Of a stretch of DNA of 64,000 nt, positions 51,413 to 59,361 are shown piece by piece. Source of the DNA: JBECKX01 sp964468475. GTDB taxonomy: Bacteria > Zixibacteria > MSB-5A5 > CAIYYT01. Made by a program: the position numbers and the translations under genes. The stretch spans positions 1-64,000 of the forward strand of contig CAYXUL010000008.1 of NCBI GenBank assembly GCA_964468475.1, read 5' to 3'. The number at the start of each line of letters is the position of its first letter. Position 1 is the first letter of the stretch. The notes under the pieces were generated by a model. The model saw nothing but the letters and a program-made list of their open reading frames with translations. It had not been told where the DNA came from and ran no database searches.

Positions 51413-53328
51413 AAGAAAAAACTGATCTACTCAAAAGTACATTGACATCAGCTCATCGGCAAATCCGCTACAACAGTCAGCGCCGCTTACTCGCCGGACT
51501 GCTTTCAATATTGCTCCTGTTCACCGCGGCTACAGCTCGGAGTGTAACCGTAAATGACGTCCTGCAGCGTCACCTCGAGGCTATGGGCGGCAAGGCCGCT
51601 ATCGAAAGCATCAAATCAGTTCAAAGCGAGGCGGACGTGACGGTAGGTGGCATGAAGGGTACCAGCGTGACCTACTACAAGGCTCCCGACAAGTTTCGCT
51701 CAGATGTTATCCTTCCGATTATGAGCACGATTCAGGGATGTGACGGCGATAATTGCTGGATGTCTGATCCGCAGGGACTTACGCATGAGGTCGGCCACGA
51801 ACTCAAGCGAATAATGGTGACGCAACGGAGTCTCGTAAGCTACGATTTTGCCGAGCCGGAGAAATTTGCCGGTACATTGAAATTGCTGGATGACAACGCG
51901 TCCCTTGCGAGTGATAGCAGCAACACAAAATACTTCATACTTGAAATCACTCCGAAAGGTGGCGCGTCTGCTCGCCTCTGGATCGATCAAAATACTTACC
52001 TGATCACGCAAATGACGGTAAAGACCGACCTCGGCCTCCTCATCACCGAATTCTCCGACTATCGCAAGGTTGCCGGCGTAGAATTCGCGTACCGCAACCT
52101 GGAGCGGACCGACGCTGGCATCGTTGCCGCTGCAAGTCAGGTGACTTCCGTTGAGATCAATCCCGAATTGTCTGATACCTTGTTCGTAGAGCCTGCCAAG
52201 CGAGATCAGGAGTCAGCCTGGAGCCTCTCCTCAGATTCGCTCGAAATACCCTGCAACTTCTGGCACAATCATCTTTACATCAGCGGCAAAATCGGCAGCA
52301 AAGGCCCATACAATTTCATCTTTGATACCGGCGCCGGAGGGCTGGCGCTTAGCTCGGGCCTGGTGAAGGCTCTCGATCTGAAGGTGATGGGTACGACGGA
52401 GGCCCGCGGTGTCGGCGGCGCTGAAGCCAGCAAGCTGTATCAACTTAACAGTTTCGAGATCGGGCCGCTTCAACTCGACAGCATTCCGGTAAGCTCAATT
52501 GACTTCGGCAGTATTGAGGCTTCCGGTACCAAGCGCATCGACGGAATCATCGGCTACACCCTGCTAAGCCGCTACATTGTGGCGATTGACTATGGCCGCA
52601 ACAAGATCGTGCTCTACCCCCAGAACACTAAGCAATCCAACTGGGGCTCAGAGTGCAAACTGACAGTCGATTTTCATCTGCCCTATATGGATGCCACCGT
52701 GAACGACTCAATAGTCGGCACCTTCAGGATCGACACCGGGTCGATCTCCACGCTCGACCTGAATTCACCTTTTGTAAGAGCATATAGCCTGATAGATACG
52801 ACCGGTGGCGACTACATTGAGTTGACTTCTGTCGGAGTGGGAGGAACCTCCAAGGGTCTGGTTGCCATCCTTGATCGCCTTGATCTTTGTGGTTACCAGC
52901 AGGATTCAATCTGGACCGGTTTCTCAGCCTCAAACAAGGGCATCTTTTCCGGAGCCAGCACTGCGGGCAATATTGGAGCGGGGATTCTGAAACGGTTTCG
53001 GGTGACATTCGACTACAATGCCGGCAAAGTTTACTTTCAGCCGGTCAATGATTACGATCATCTGAGCCGAGTCAGAAATATGGCAGGCCTGGCGCTTAAT
53101 AAACTGCAGAACCTTACAGTCGTGACCTATGTCATGCCGGGGCACGCGGCAAGTGACGTGCTCGACTCCGGTGATGTTCTTCTAAAAGTTGATGATGCCG
53201 ACACCGACACTCTGAGCGTTGCACAAATCAACAGGCTGCTGGTAGGCTCGGGCCGTACCGTAAAAGTGGAATTCGAACGTGGCGGAAAGCATCACTCTGG
53301 CAAGTTTCACCTGGAAAGCTACTTCTAA
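51409..53328 (+). CDS. Secreted two-lobed aspartic protease with LolA-like and PDZ domains
   Basis: 639 residues. A long basic lead (27 residues) precedes the signal helix LLAGLLSILLLFTAATA. Residues about 48-270 resemble the lipoprotein-binding LolA/RseB fold (LQRHLEAMGGKAAIESIK, YYKAPDKFRSDVI). Two retropepsin-like lobes follow: catalytic Asp306 in FIFDTGAGG with IDGIIGYTLLSRY, and Asp442 in FRIDTGSIS with NIGAGILKRF. Both DTG triplets are intact, so one chain could form a whole active site as pepsins do. A PDZ domain closes the protein (about 555-639). It probably acts in the periplasm. The start overlaps the GDPD stop. Confidence 0.82.
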   Translation: MKEKTDLLKSTLTSAHRQIRYNSQRRLLAGLLSILLLFTAATARSVTVNDVLQRHLEAMGGKAAIESIKSVQSEADVTVGGMKGTSVTYYKAPDKFRSDVILPIMSTIQGCDGDNCWMSDPQGLTHEVGHELKRIMVTQRSLVSYDFAEPEKFAGTLKLLDDNASLASDSSNTKYFILEITPKGGASARLWIDQNTYLITQMTVKTDLGLLITEFSDYRKVAGVEFAYRNLERTDAGIVAAASQVTSVEINPELSDTLFVEPAKRDQESAWSLSSDSLEIPCNFWHNHLYISGKIGSKGPYNFIFDTGAGGLALSSGLVKALDLKVMGTTEARGVGGAEASKLYQLNSFEIGPLQLDSIPVSSIDFGSIEASGTKRIDGIIGYTLLSRYIVAIDYGRNKIVLYPQNTKQSNWGSECKLTVDFHLPYMDATVNDSIVGTFRIDTGSISTLDLNSPFVRAYSLIDTTGGDYIELTSVGVGGTSKGLVAILDRLDLCGYQQDSIWTGFSASNKGIFSGASTAGNIGAGILKRFRVTFDYNAGKVYFQPVNDYDHLSRVRNMAGLALNKLQNLTVVTYVMPGHAASDVLDSGDVLLKVDDADTDTLSVAQINRLLVGSGRTVKVEFERGGKHHSGKFHLESYF

Positions 53329-53397
53329 GTCAAAATCTCACTGCCGTACTCTCAGACAGCTTGCATGAACCGACAAATTGATTACCTTGCCGCCTTG

Positions 53398-53497
53398 NNN
53401 NNNNNNNNNNNNNNNNNNNNNNNNNNNNNNNNNNNNNNNNNNNNNNNNNNNNNNNNNNNNNNNNNNNNNNNNNNNNNNNNNNNNNNNNNNNNNNNNN
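53398..53497. other. Scaffold gap of 100 N upstream of a beta-barrel gene
   Basis: Exactly 100 N, hiding the signal peptide and first strands of the next gene. Confidence 0.95.
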
Positions 53498-53962
53498 TAC
53501 TTCACGAGCTACCTGGCCGCTGTCGCCAATGTGGGCACCTATTCCAAGGGAGATATTCGCTATGATGGCTACGTCGCCGGCTATGGAAACGCCAGTTTCC
53601 TCGGCTCGGCATCGATCTATCCAATCCAATTGGGATTGCGCGTTTCCCCCTTCACCAATCAATTGCCACTTAAAATGATGCCGTACGCAGAGGCCGGTGG
53701 CGCCCTGGTGATCGGTAAAGAAACGGTGGCGGGTGCATACTACGATCCCTACCTCGGGCAATTCACCGACGGCACGCTCAACAGCGAGACTGACTGGACC
53801 TGGTGGGCGGGGGGTGGAACCGAAATTCCACTTTCTCCCAAAATTCAAATTGACGTAATGGGGAAATATCTCGACAATCAGTTCACTGGAGATATCGCTG
53901 GGATCCATGACTACGCCGGATTCCAGGTGTCTGTAGGAGTGGCTTTTCACTACCTGAAATAA
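53498..53962 (+). CDS. Outer-membrane beta-barrel protein, 5' end lost in the gap
   Basis: About 154 C-terminal residues are visible. Strand-turn pattern: YFTSYLAAVANVGTYSKG, PIQLGLRVSPF, MPYAEAGGALVIG, TWWAGGGTEIPLSPKIQIDVMGKYL, and a final GFQVSVGVAFHYLK that ends in an aromatic-rich beta-signal. This is like the small OmpA/OmpX-type barrels. Before the gap, an ATG at 53365 or a TTG at 53378 could be its start, but neither can be proved. gapA follows after 21 bases. The function is unknown. Confidence 0.65.
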   Translation, partial: YFTSYLAAVANVGTYSKGDIRYDGYVAGYGNASFLGSASIYPIQLGLRVSPFTNQLPLKMMPYAEAGGALVIGKETVAGAYYDPYLGQFTDGTLNSETDWTWWAGGGTEIPLSPKIQIDVMGKYLDNQFTGDIAGIHDYAGFQVSVGVAFHYLK

Positions 53963-53983
53963 GATGATGTAAGGAAGGAGCAT

Positions 53984-54979
53984 ATGGCTACCAAGATTGC
54001 GATCAATGGATTTGGACGTATCGGACGATTGGTTTTGCGGCGTGCGCTGCAAACCAAGAGTAGCCTGGAATTTGTTAGCCTGAACGATCTGACAAGTCCC
54101 GAGACGCTGGCTCATCTGCTGAAATACGATTCATCCTTTGGCAAATTCGACGGAGAAATCAAAGTCGAGGGTGACAACCTGGTCGTCAATGGCAAGAAGA
54201 TACTTGTTACCAAAGAGAAAGATCCCGCCAATCTGCCGCACAGCAAGGTCGGAGCGCAGGTCGTGGTTGAGTCCACCGGCCTGTTTCGGGACCGTGACAG
54301 CGCCGCCAAGCACCTCGCCGCCGGGGCCAAGAAAGTACTGATTTCGGCACCGGCGAAGAAGCACGACGGGACCTTCGTAATTGGTGTAAATTGGGACCAA
54401 TACGACAAAGCCAAACATGAAATCATCTCGATCGGCTCCTGCACCACCAATTGCCTGGCGCCAGTCGTCAAGGTTTTGCACGAATCCTTTGGTATCGAGA
54501 AAGGCTTCATGACGACAATCCACGCCTACACCAACGACCAGGCGCTGCTCGATGCGCCGCATAAAGACCTGCGCCGCGCTCGCGCCGCAGCGCTCTCGAT
54601 GATACCTACAACCACCGGCGCCGCCAAAGCGATTGCAGAGTGCATACCGGAGATGAAGGGCCGCCTCGACGGTTGCGCCGTCCGAGTGCCGACCCCGGTT
54701 GGCTCACTGGTTGACCTCGCAGTACAACTTCAGAAGGAAACCACCGCAGACGAAATCAACGGCAAGTTCAAGGCTGCCGCGGGCGGTAATCTTAAGGGTA
54801 TTCTGGAGTATACCGAGGATGAAATAGTCTCCTGCGACGTTGTCGGAAACAGCCATTCTTCGGTATTCGATTCCAAGCAGACCCAGGCTCAAGGCAATCT
54901 CGTTAAGGTATTCTCCTGGTATGACAACGAGTGGGGGTTCTCGAGCCGCATGGTTGATGCGCTTGAGAAGATGATGTAG
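53984..54979 (+). CDS. gapA: Glyceraldehyde-3-phosphate dehydrogenase
   Basis: 331 residues. NAD-binding opening KIAINGFGRIGRLVLR; catalytic Cys153 in SIGSCTTNCLAPV; TIHAYTNDQ and RRARAAALSMIPTTTGAA for phosphate binding; WYDNEWGFSSR near the end. AAGGAAGGAG precedes the ATG. It is followed by pgk and tpiA, making three successive glycolytic enzymes in one unit. The gene is complete. Confidence 0.97.
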   Translation: MATKIAINGFGRIGRLVLRRALQTKSSLEFVSLNDLTSPETLAHLLKYDSSFGKFDGEIKVEGDNLVVNGKKILVTKEKDPANLPHSKVGAQVVVESTGLFRDRDSAAKHLAAGAKKVLISAPAKKHDGTFVIGVNWDQYDKAKHEIISIGSCTTNCLAPVVKVLHESFGIEKGFMTTIHAYTNDQALLDAPHKDLRRARAAALSMIPTTTGAAKAIAECIPEMKGRLDGCAVRVPTPVGSLVDLAVQLQKETTADEINGKFKAAAGGNLKGILEYTEDEIVSCDVVGNSHSSVFDSKQTQAQGNLVKVFSWYDNEWGFSSRMVDALEKMM

Positions 54980-54981
54980 CA

Positions 54982-56199
54982 ATGAGCGCCGCCAGTTCGG
55001 TTCTGAACAAGCTGACAATTGATGATCTTGATTTGAAAGGGCGCAAAGTCCTGATGCGTGTCGACTTCAACGTGCCCCTTAAAGATGGCAAAGTCGCTGA
55101 CGATATGCGCATACGGGCGGCTCTGCCCTCAATCAAGAAGGTTATGGGTGATGGGGGGAAACTGATCCTGATGTCGCATCTTGGCCGCCCTAAAGGCAAG
55201 ATGGTGCCCGAAATGAGTCTGAGACCTGTGGTCAAGACTCTTGAAGATCTAATTAACAAGAAAGTCTCTTTCGCAGATGATTGCATTGGCGCCCCGGCAG
55301 AGCAAGCAGCAGCCACACTGGAGAACGGGGACGTTCTGCTGCTGGAGAATTTACGTTTTCATCCTGAGGAAGAAGCCAACGATGAAAAGTTCGCTGAGAA
55401 GCTTGCGTTTCTCGGTGACATTTACGTCAACGACGCTTTCGGCACTGCCCACCGCGCGCATGCGTCCACTGAAGGGGTCACGAAATTCTTCGACAAGTGC
55501 GCGGCCGGCTACCTGATGCGCAAGGAATTGGAGTACCTGGGTGGGGCGCTGGAAAATCCCGCGCGGCCATTCGTTGCGCTGCTGGGAGGCGCCAAAATCT
55601 CCGGCAAGATCGACGTAATTCAAAATCTGCTGGGTAAAGTGCAGAAGATCCTGATCGGCGGCGGCATGGCCTTCACATTCCACAAGGCCAAGGGCGAAGA
55701 AATCGGCGGGTCACTGCTGGAAGCGGACAAGATCGATCTGGCCGGCAGGCTGTTGGATGATGCCAAGCGAGCTAATGTCGAATTGGTACTCCCGCTGGAC
55801 TACATCTGCGCGGCGGAAGTCGATGACAAAGCTGACGCCACCACCTATCAAGCAGGTAAGATCCCCGTTGACCAGAAGGGCTTGGATATCGGCTCGAAGA
55901 CTATTGACAAGTTCAAAGCAGAGCTGACCGGTGCGAAGACCGTCGTGTGGAACGGCCCGATGGGAGTGTTTGAGATCGAACAGTTCGCCGGCGGTACGAT
56001 GGCAATGGCTGAAGCTCTGGCTGATCTTACCGCTGCCGGCGCCACGACTATCGTGGGTGGCGGCGATTCTGCGGCTGCCGTAAAGAAGAGCGGCTTGGAG
56101 ACTCATTTCACGCATATCTCAACCGGCGGCGGCGCATCGCTTGAGTTTCTCGAAGGCAAAGTGCTACCCGGAGTGGCGGCGTTGACCGATAAGGAGTAA
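54982..56199 (+). CDS. pgk: Phosphoglycerate kinase
   Basis: 405 residues, two-domain enzyme transferring phosphate from 1,3-bisphosphoglycerate to ADP. N-terminal motifs RVDFNVPLKDGKV and SHLGRPKG; the middle block VNDAFGTAHRAHAST; nucleotide-binding GGAKISGKIDVI, GGGMAFTFHKAKG and WNGPMGVFE; end VGGGDSAAAVKK. It begins two bases after the gapA stop. Confidence 0.97.
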   Translation: MSAASSVLNKLTIDDLDLKGRKVLMRVDFNVPLKDGKVADDMRIRAALPSIKKVMGDGGKLILMSHLGRPKGKMVPEMSLRPVVKTLEDLINKKVSFADDCIGAPAEQAAATLENGDVLLLENLRFHPEEEANDEKFAEKLAFLGDIYVNDAFGTAHRAHASTEGVTKFFDKCAAGYLMRKELEYLGGALENPARPFVALLGGAKISGKIDVIQNLLGKVQKILIGGGMAFTFHKAKGEEIGGSLLEADKIDLAGRLLDDAKRANVELVLPLDYICAAEVDDKADATTYQAGKIPVDQKGLDIGSKTIDKFKAELTGAKTVVWNGPMGVFEIEQFAGGTMAMAEALADLTAAGATTIVGGGDSAAAVKKSGLETHFTHISTGGGASLEFLEGKVLPGVAALTDKE

Positions 56200-56202
56200 T
56201 TG

Positions 56203-56958
56203 ATGGGTCGCAAGAAGATAGTCGCGGGTAACTGGAAAATGAATACCACGCCGGATGACGCAGCCTTTCTGGCCGCAGCTATTGGCCGGCACGTCAAAGA
56301 CCATAAAGTTCCGCTGGTGATTCTCTGCCCGCCGTATACGTCGATTGCCGCTGTCAAAGCAGCGGTTAGGGGCACGGAGGTGAAGGTTGGCGGCCAGGAT
56401 ATGTACTGGAAGGAATCGGGAGCGTTTACCGGGGAAGTGAGCGGGAGAATGCTGTTGACTTCGGGCTGTTCCCACGTTATTTTAGGTCACTCGGAACGAA
56501 GGCAACTTTTCTTCGAGACGAATATCACAGTCAATACCAAGCTGAAAGCCGCGTTGGACGCCGGTTTGACACCGATCGTTTGTGTCGGTGAGACTCTCGA
56601 TCAGCGAGAGGCGGGTCAGATGGAAGAGGTGATTGGCGAGCAAGTTGTCGGCTGTTTCGACGGAATTGATGCCGCTGATTTCGGTAAGGCAGTGATTGCC
56701 TACGAACCTGTTTGGGCTATCGGAACCGGTAGAACGGCGACGCCGGAGCAAGCCCAGGAAGTTCATGAACTGATCCGCACGTTGTTACGTAAAACGTATG
56801 CGGATACAGTTGACAAGACGCCAATTCTATATGGCGGTTCGGTCAAGCCGGAGAATGCGGCAGAGTTGTTTGCCCAGCCGGATATTGATGGCGGGTTAGT
56901 TGGCGGCGCCAGCCTGAAGGCTGATTCGTTTATTCCGATAATAGCTGCCGCGAGCTGA
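56203..56958 (+). CDS. tpiA: Triosephosphate isomerase
   Basis: 251 residues. VAGNWKMN opens the barrel; catalytic His96 in ILGHSERR and Glu168 in YEPVWAIGTG; loop residues YGGSVKPENA and GGLVGGASL bind phosphate. ATG 56203 is chosen over the TTG three bases earlier. It follows pgk by three bases and precedes secG by 24. Confidence 0.97.
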   Translation: MGRKKIVAGNWKMNTTPDDAAFLAAAIGRHVKDHKVPLVILCPPYTSIAAVKAAVRGTEVKVGGQDMYWKESGAFTGEVSGRMLLTSGCSHVILGHSERRQLFFETNITVNTKLKAALDAGLTPIVCVGETLDQREAGQMEEVIGEQVVGCFDGIDAADFGKAVIAYEPVWAIGTGRTATPEQAQEVHELIRTLLRKTYADTVDKTPILYGGSVKPENAAELFAQPDIDGGLVGGASLKADSFIPIIAAAS

Positions 56959-56982
56959 ACTCGCGAAGGAGGATAGATTTAA

Positions 56983-57480
56983 GTGTACGCAGTTCTGATT
57001 ATCGTCCACGTTATCATCTGTGCCGGATTGATTCTGGTGGTGCTGATGCAATCGGCTAAAGGTGACGGCCTCGCCGGTATGTTCGGTGGTGGCGCCGGAT
57101 TGAGCGGTGCTGTTTTCGGAGGACGCGGTGCGGCGACATTTCTCTCGAAAACAACCTCGGTGCTGGCAGCAGCCTTTATTGTTAGTAGCATTGTGCTGAC
57201 GCTTGCTTCGCGGGGTATTGCAACTACTACAGAGAGTAATGGTCAATCGGCCGTCGAGCGCGTCGTAACTGAACAGCAGCAGCAGATACCGGCGACTACG
57301 CCCGGTCAAAATCAAACAACGGCTCCGGGCCAGAATCAAACGACAACACCAGCCACGGGTCAGGATGTCTTCCAGCAGAAGGCAACGCAGCCGGCAACTA
57401 ACAAGGGAACCGACGCCGGAACGGAGAAGCAGTCCGGTAGTAAGCAGACTGGTTCGCAGAAGACCGGCGGCGGAAAATAA
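56983..57480 (+). CDS. secG: Preprotein translocase subunit SecG with long polar tail
   Basis: 165 residues against 75-110 for ordinary SecG. The first 75 residues are normal: a membrane helix (VLIIVHVIICAGLILVVLMQ), SAKGDGLAGMFGGGAG, GRGAATFLSKTTSVLAAAFI and a second helix. The remaining 85 residues are Gln/Thr/Lys-rich and disordered, with PGQNQTT occurring twice and a basic Lys-Gly end. The GTG start has GAAGGAGG upstream. tpiA-secG adjacency is common in bacteria. SecG stabilises the SecYEG channel. Confidence 0.93.
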   Translation: MYAVLIIVHVIICAGLILVVLMQSAKGDGLAGMFGGGAGLSGAVFGGRGAATFLSKTTSVLAAAFIVSSIVLTLASRGIATTTESNGQSAVERVVTEQQQQIPATTPGQNQTTAPGQNQTTTPATGQDVFQQKATQPATNKGTDAGTEKQSGSKQTGSQKTGGGK

Positions 57481-57549
57481 CGCGCGCAGTTGGAGAGTCG
57501 AACGCACTGACGGTGATTTCGGCCTAACACGATAAAGCTTACCGACTTA

Positions 57550-57582
57550 AACCCGGCGGCAAGAACCGTCGGGTTTTCTCTT
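57550..57582 (+). terminator. Rho-independent terminator after secG
   Basis: Ten-base arms 57550-57559 and 57566-57575 pair with one G-U, loop CAAGAA, followed by TTCTCTT. It separates the gapA-secG unit from the trp leader. Confidence 0.8.
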
Positions 57583-57629
57583 AAAGCAGATCTTGCAACT
57601 TAATCTGTAAGCCTGTGCAAAAAAGAGAC

Positions 57630-57657
57630 TTGACAGGTTTACAAACCGAACTATATT
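57630..57657 (+). promoter_or_regulatory. trp operon promoter
   Basis: Perfect TTGACA at 57630-57635, 16-base spacer and TATATT at 57652-57657. The leader-peptide ATG is ten bases after the -10 box, leaving about four untranslated bases and no Shine-Dalgarno. Confidence 0.8.
57636..57647. promoter_or_regulatory. Possible repressor operator in the trp promoter spacer
   Basis: GGTTT-AC-AAACC, a perfect five-base inverted repeat directly between the -35 and -10 boxes. It could be bound by a repressor, but it does not match the CTAG-centred E. coli TrpR site, and such a short palindrome may be chance. Confidence 0.3.
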
Positions 57658-57667
57658 TCAATCAACT

Positions 57668-57781
57668 ATGAGTACTGCAACCCTCTTCACCATTCTCTTA
57701 AGCGGCGCAAGCCTGTTTACCTATTTTTGGTATTTCTGGTGGTATACCCTGCTTACGGATGGTGACCGGGTACCGGTATAG
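57668..57781 (+). CDS. trpL: trp operon leader peptide rich in Phe, Tyr and Trp
   Basis: A 37-residue open frame between the trp promoter and the attenuator terminator. Codons 17-26 read FTYFWYFWWY: three Trp (57728-57730, 57737-57742), three Tyr and three Phe within ten codons. This is the arrangement of a translational attenuator, in which a ribosome stalls when the charged tRNA is scarce. The mix suggests response to all three aromatic amino acids. The frame ends at TAG 57779-57781, just beyond the antiterminator arm. No Shine-Dalgarno exists, so translation probably begins on an almost leaderless mRNA. Confidence 0.85.
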   Translation: MSTATLFTILLSGASLFTYFWYFWWYTLLTDGDRVPV

Positions 57782-57819
57782 GCATATAATACCAGCAATG
57801 GAATTTCAGCCCACCATCC
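57757..57819 (+). promoter_or_regulatory. trp antiterminator (2:3 pairing)
   Basis: GGATGGTG at 57757-57764, inside the leader-peptide frame, pairs perfectly with CACCATCC at 57812-57819, the left arm of the terminator. The same octamer recurs in the terminator's right arm at 57824-57831, so the two structures exclude each other. A ribosome stalled at the aromatic codons (up to 57742) leaves the first arm free; a ribosome at the stop codon covers it. An upstream CACCATTC (57688-57695) can also pair with the arm. Confidence 0.8.
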
Positions 57820-57840
57820 GAGAGGATGGTGGGTTTTTTT
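57810..57840 (+). terminator. trp attenuator terminator
   Basis: Perfect 10-bp stem (57810-57819 with 57824-57833), GNRA loop GAGA and seven T residues at 57834-57840. It stands 48 bases before trpE and ends transcription when the leader peptide is translated to its stop. Confidence 0.92.
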
Positions 57841-57888
57841 GTTGCATGAATCCGACGGAGACTGACATCCGCCCATGAGGGAGATACT

Positions 57889-59361
57889 GTGGACATCTTA
57901 GAAGTACTTAACAACAGCAGCGACAGGCAACGCATTCCACTTGAGTGCACGGAGATTGACCTGCCGGGTGATATCGAAACTCCCGTTTCTGCTTATCTGA
58001 AGCTGCGAAAACTCGGAGCTCGCTTCCTTCTCGAATCGGCAGAACATCCCTCCGCAATCGGCAGGTACACATTTATCGGAATTGCACCCCTTCTAACACT
58101 GAAGATAGGGGAATCCAGTACCGAAATTAGCTCGGAGTCAGACAGCATCAGCGTTGAGCATAAGTCTGCCCGAGAGCCGTTCACCGGCCTGCAAAGGGTC
58201 CTGGACACCTTTTCCGTGGAAAAAGGGAAGGCGGAGTTTCCGCTTCTGGGAGGTTTGGTCGGGTTCACTTCCTACGAGATAGTCCGCTTTTTTGAACCAC
58301 GCTTAGGCGGTTTGCTGCCAGAATCGGAGTATCCACTCGGACTTTACTACTTTGTGGACACTTTGCTGGTATTCGACCACTACACCCGCCGGATGCGCCT
58401 GGTCCGACTCCAGCACGAGGGCAAAAACCTCAGCAGCGGCGGCAAGCTGGTCTCTCTCGATGACATCAGGGAAGCGCTGGCGGGTCAGATCGAGCATTCG
58501 AATGGCGCAGCCGAGTCGATTCACAACGGCTACGTCTCCAATTTCGAACGGCACAGCTTTGAAGAAATTGTCAACCGGGCGCAGGAGCATATCTACTCCG
58601 GCGATATATTTCAGGTTGTGCTGTCACAGTGCGAATCTCATGAATCGAATGTTGACACCTTTTACGTCTATCGTGCGCTGCGCATGCTCAATCCTTCTCC
58701 CTACATGTTTTACCTGCATTTCGACGATCTCGAGCTGATCGGTTCTTCTCCGGAGGCTCTGGTCAAGTTGCAGGGCCGCCGGGCGTTGGTGCGACCGATT
58801 GCCGGCACGCGGCGGCGCGGCAAGGATGACGAAGAAGATCAGGCGCTGTCGCAGGAGCTGAAGCGTAACGAGAAGGAGCGCGCCGAGCATATCATGCTGG
58901 TAGACCTGGGACGAAATGACCTCGGTCGTGTCTGTGACTACGGTACGGTGAACGTGGCCTCGCTGATGCGTCTCGAGTACTACTCGCATGTGATGCACAT
59001 GACTTCGGTAGTCGAGGGCACTTTGCATAAGGATTTCAATCAATTCGATTTGCTGCGCTCAACATTTCCAGCGGGGACTGTCTCGGGAGCACCCAAATTG
59101 CGTGCGATGGAGATTATCGCTGACCTGGAAAAACAGCAACGCGGCCCCTATGCCGGCGCCGTGGGCTATTTTTCTCTTTCCGGTGATCTCGACATGTGCA
59201 TCACAATCAGAACGATTGTGAGAAGGGGTGAACGACTGCATTTGCAGGGGGGCGCAGGAATCGTCGCCGATTCGATTCCGGAGCAGGAATTCAAAGAAAC
59301 CCGCAACAAAATTGCCGCCCTCAAAGAAGCAGTCAGATTGGCAGAGGAGGGCAAGTTATGA
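57889..59361 (+). CDS. trpE: Anthranilate synthase component I
   Basis: 490 residues. It makes anthranilate from chorismate with ammonia from TrpG. LLESAEHPSAIGRYTFIG near the N-terminus is the region that binds inhibitory tryptophan. Catalytic motifs: SSPEALVKL, PIAGTRRRG, HIMLVDLGRNDLGRV, TFPAGTVSGAPKLRAMEII and the C-terminal QGGAGIVADS. GTG 57889 has GAGGGAG six to eight bases upstream. It is the first structural gene after the attenuator, and its stop overlaps trpG (ATGA). Confidence 0.97.
   Translation: MDILEVLNNSSDRQRIPLECTEIDLPGDIETPVSAYLKLRKLGARFLLESAEHPSAIGRYTFIGIAPLLTLKIGESSTEISSESDSISVEHKSAREPFTGLQRVLDTFSVEKGKAEFPLLGGLVGFTSYEIVRFFEPRLGGLLPESEYPLGLYYFVDTLLVFDHYTRRMRLVRLQHEGKNLSSGGKLVSLDDIREALAGQIEHSNGAAESIHNGYVSNFERHSFEEIVNRAQEHIYSGDIFQVVLSQCESHESNVDTFYVYRALRMLNPSPYMFYLHFDDLELIGSSPEALVKLQGRRALVRPIAGTRRRGKDDEEDQALSQELKRNEKERAEHIMLVDLGRNDLGRVCDYGTVNVASLMRLEYYSHVMHMTSVVEGTLHKDFNQFDLLRSTFPAGTVSGAPKLRAMEIIADLEKQQRGPYAGAVGYFSLSGDLDMCITIRTIVRRGERLHLQGGAGIVADSIPEQEFKETRNKIAALKEAVRLAEEGKL

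Noticed and set aside
57743..57780. TATACC/GGTATA hairpin in the trp leader as a pause structure
   Set aside because: Six base pairs enclosing a 26-base loop; weaker than the competing antiterminator and terminator pairings.
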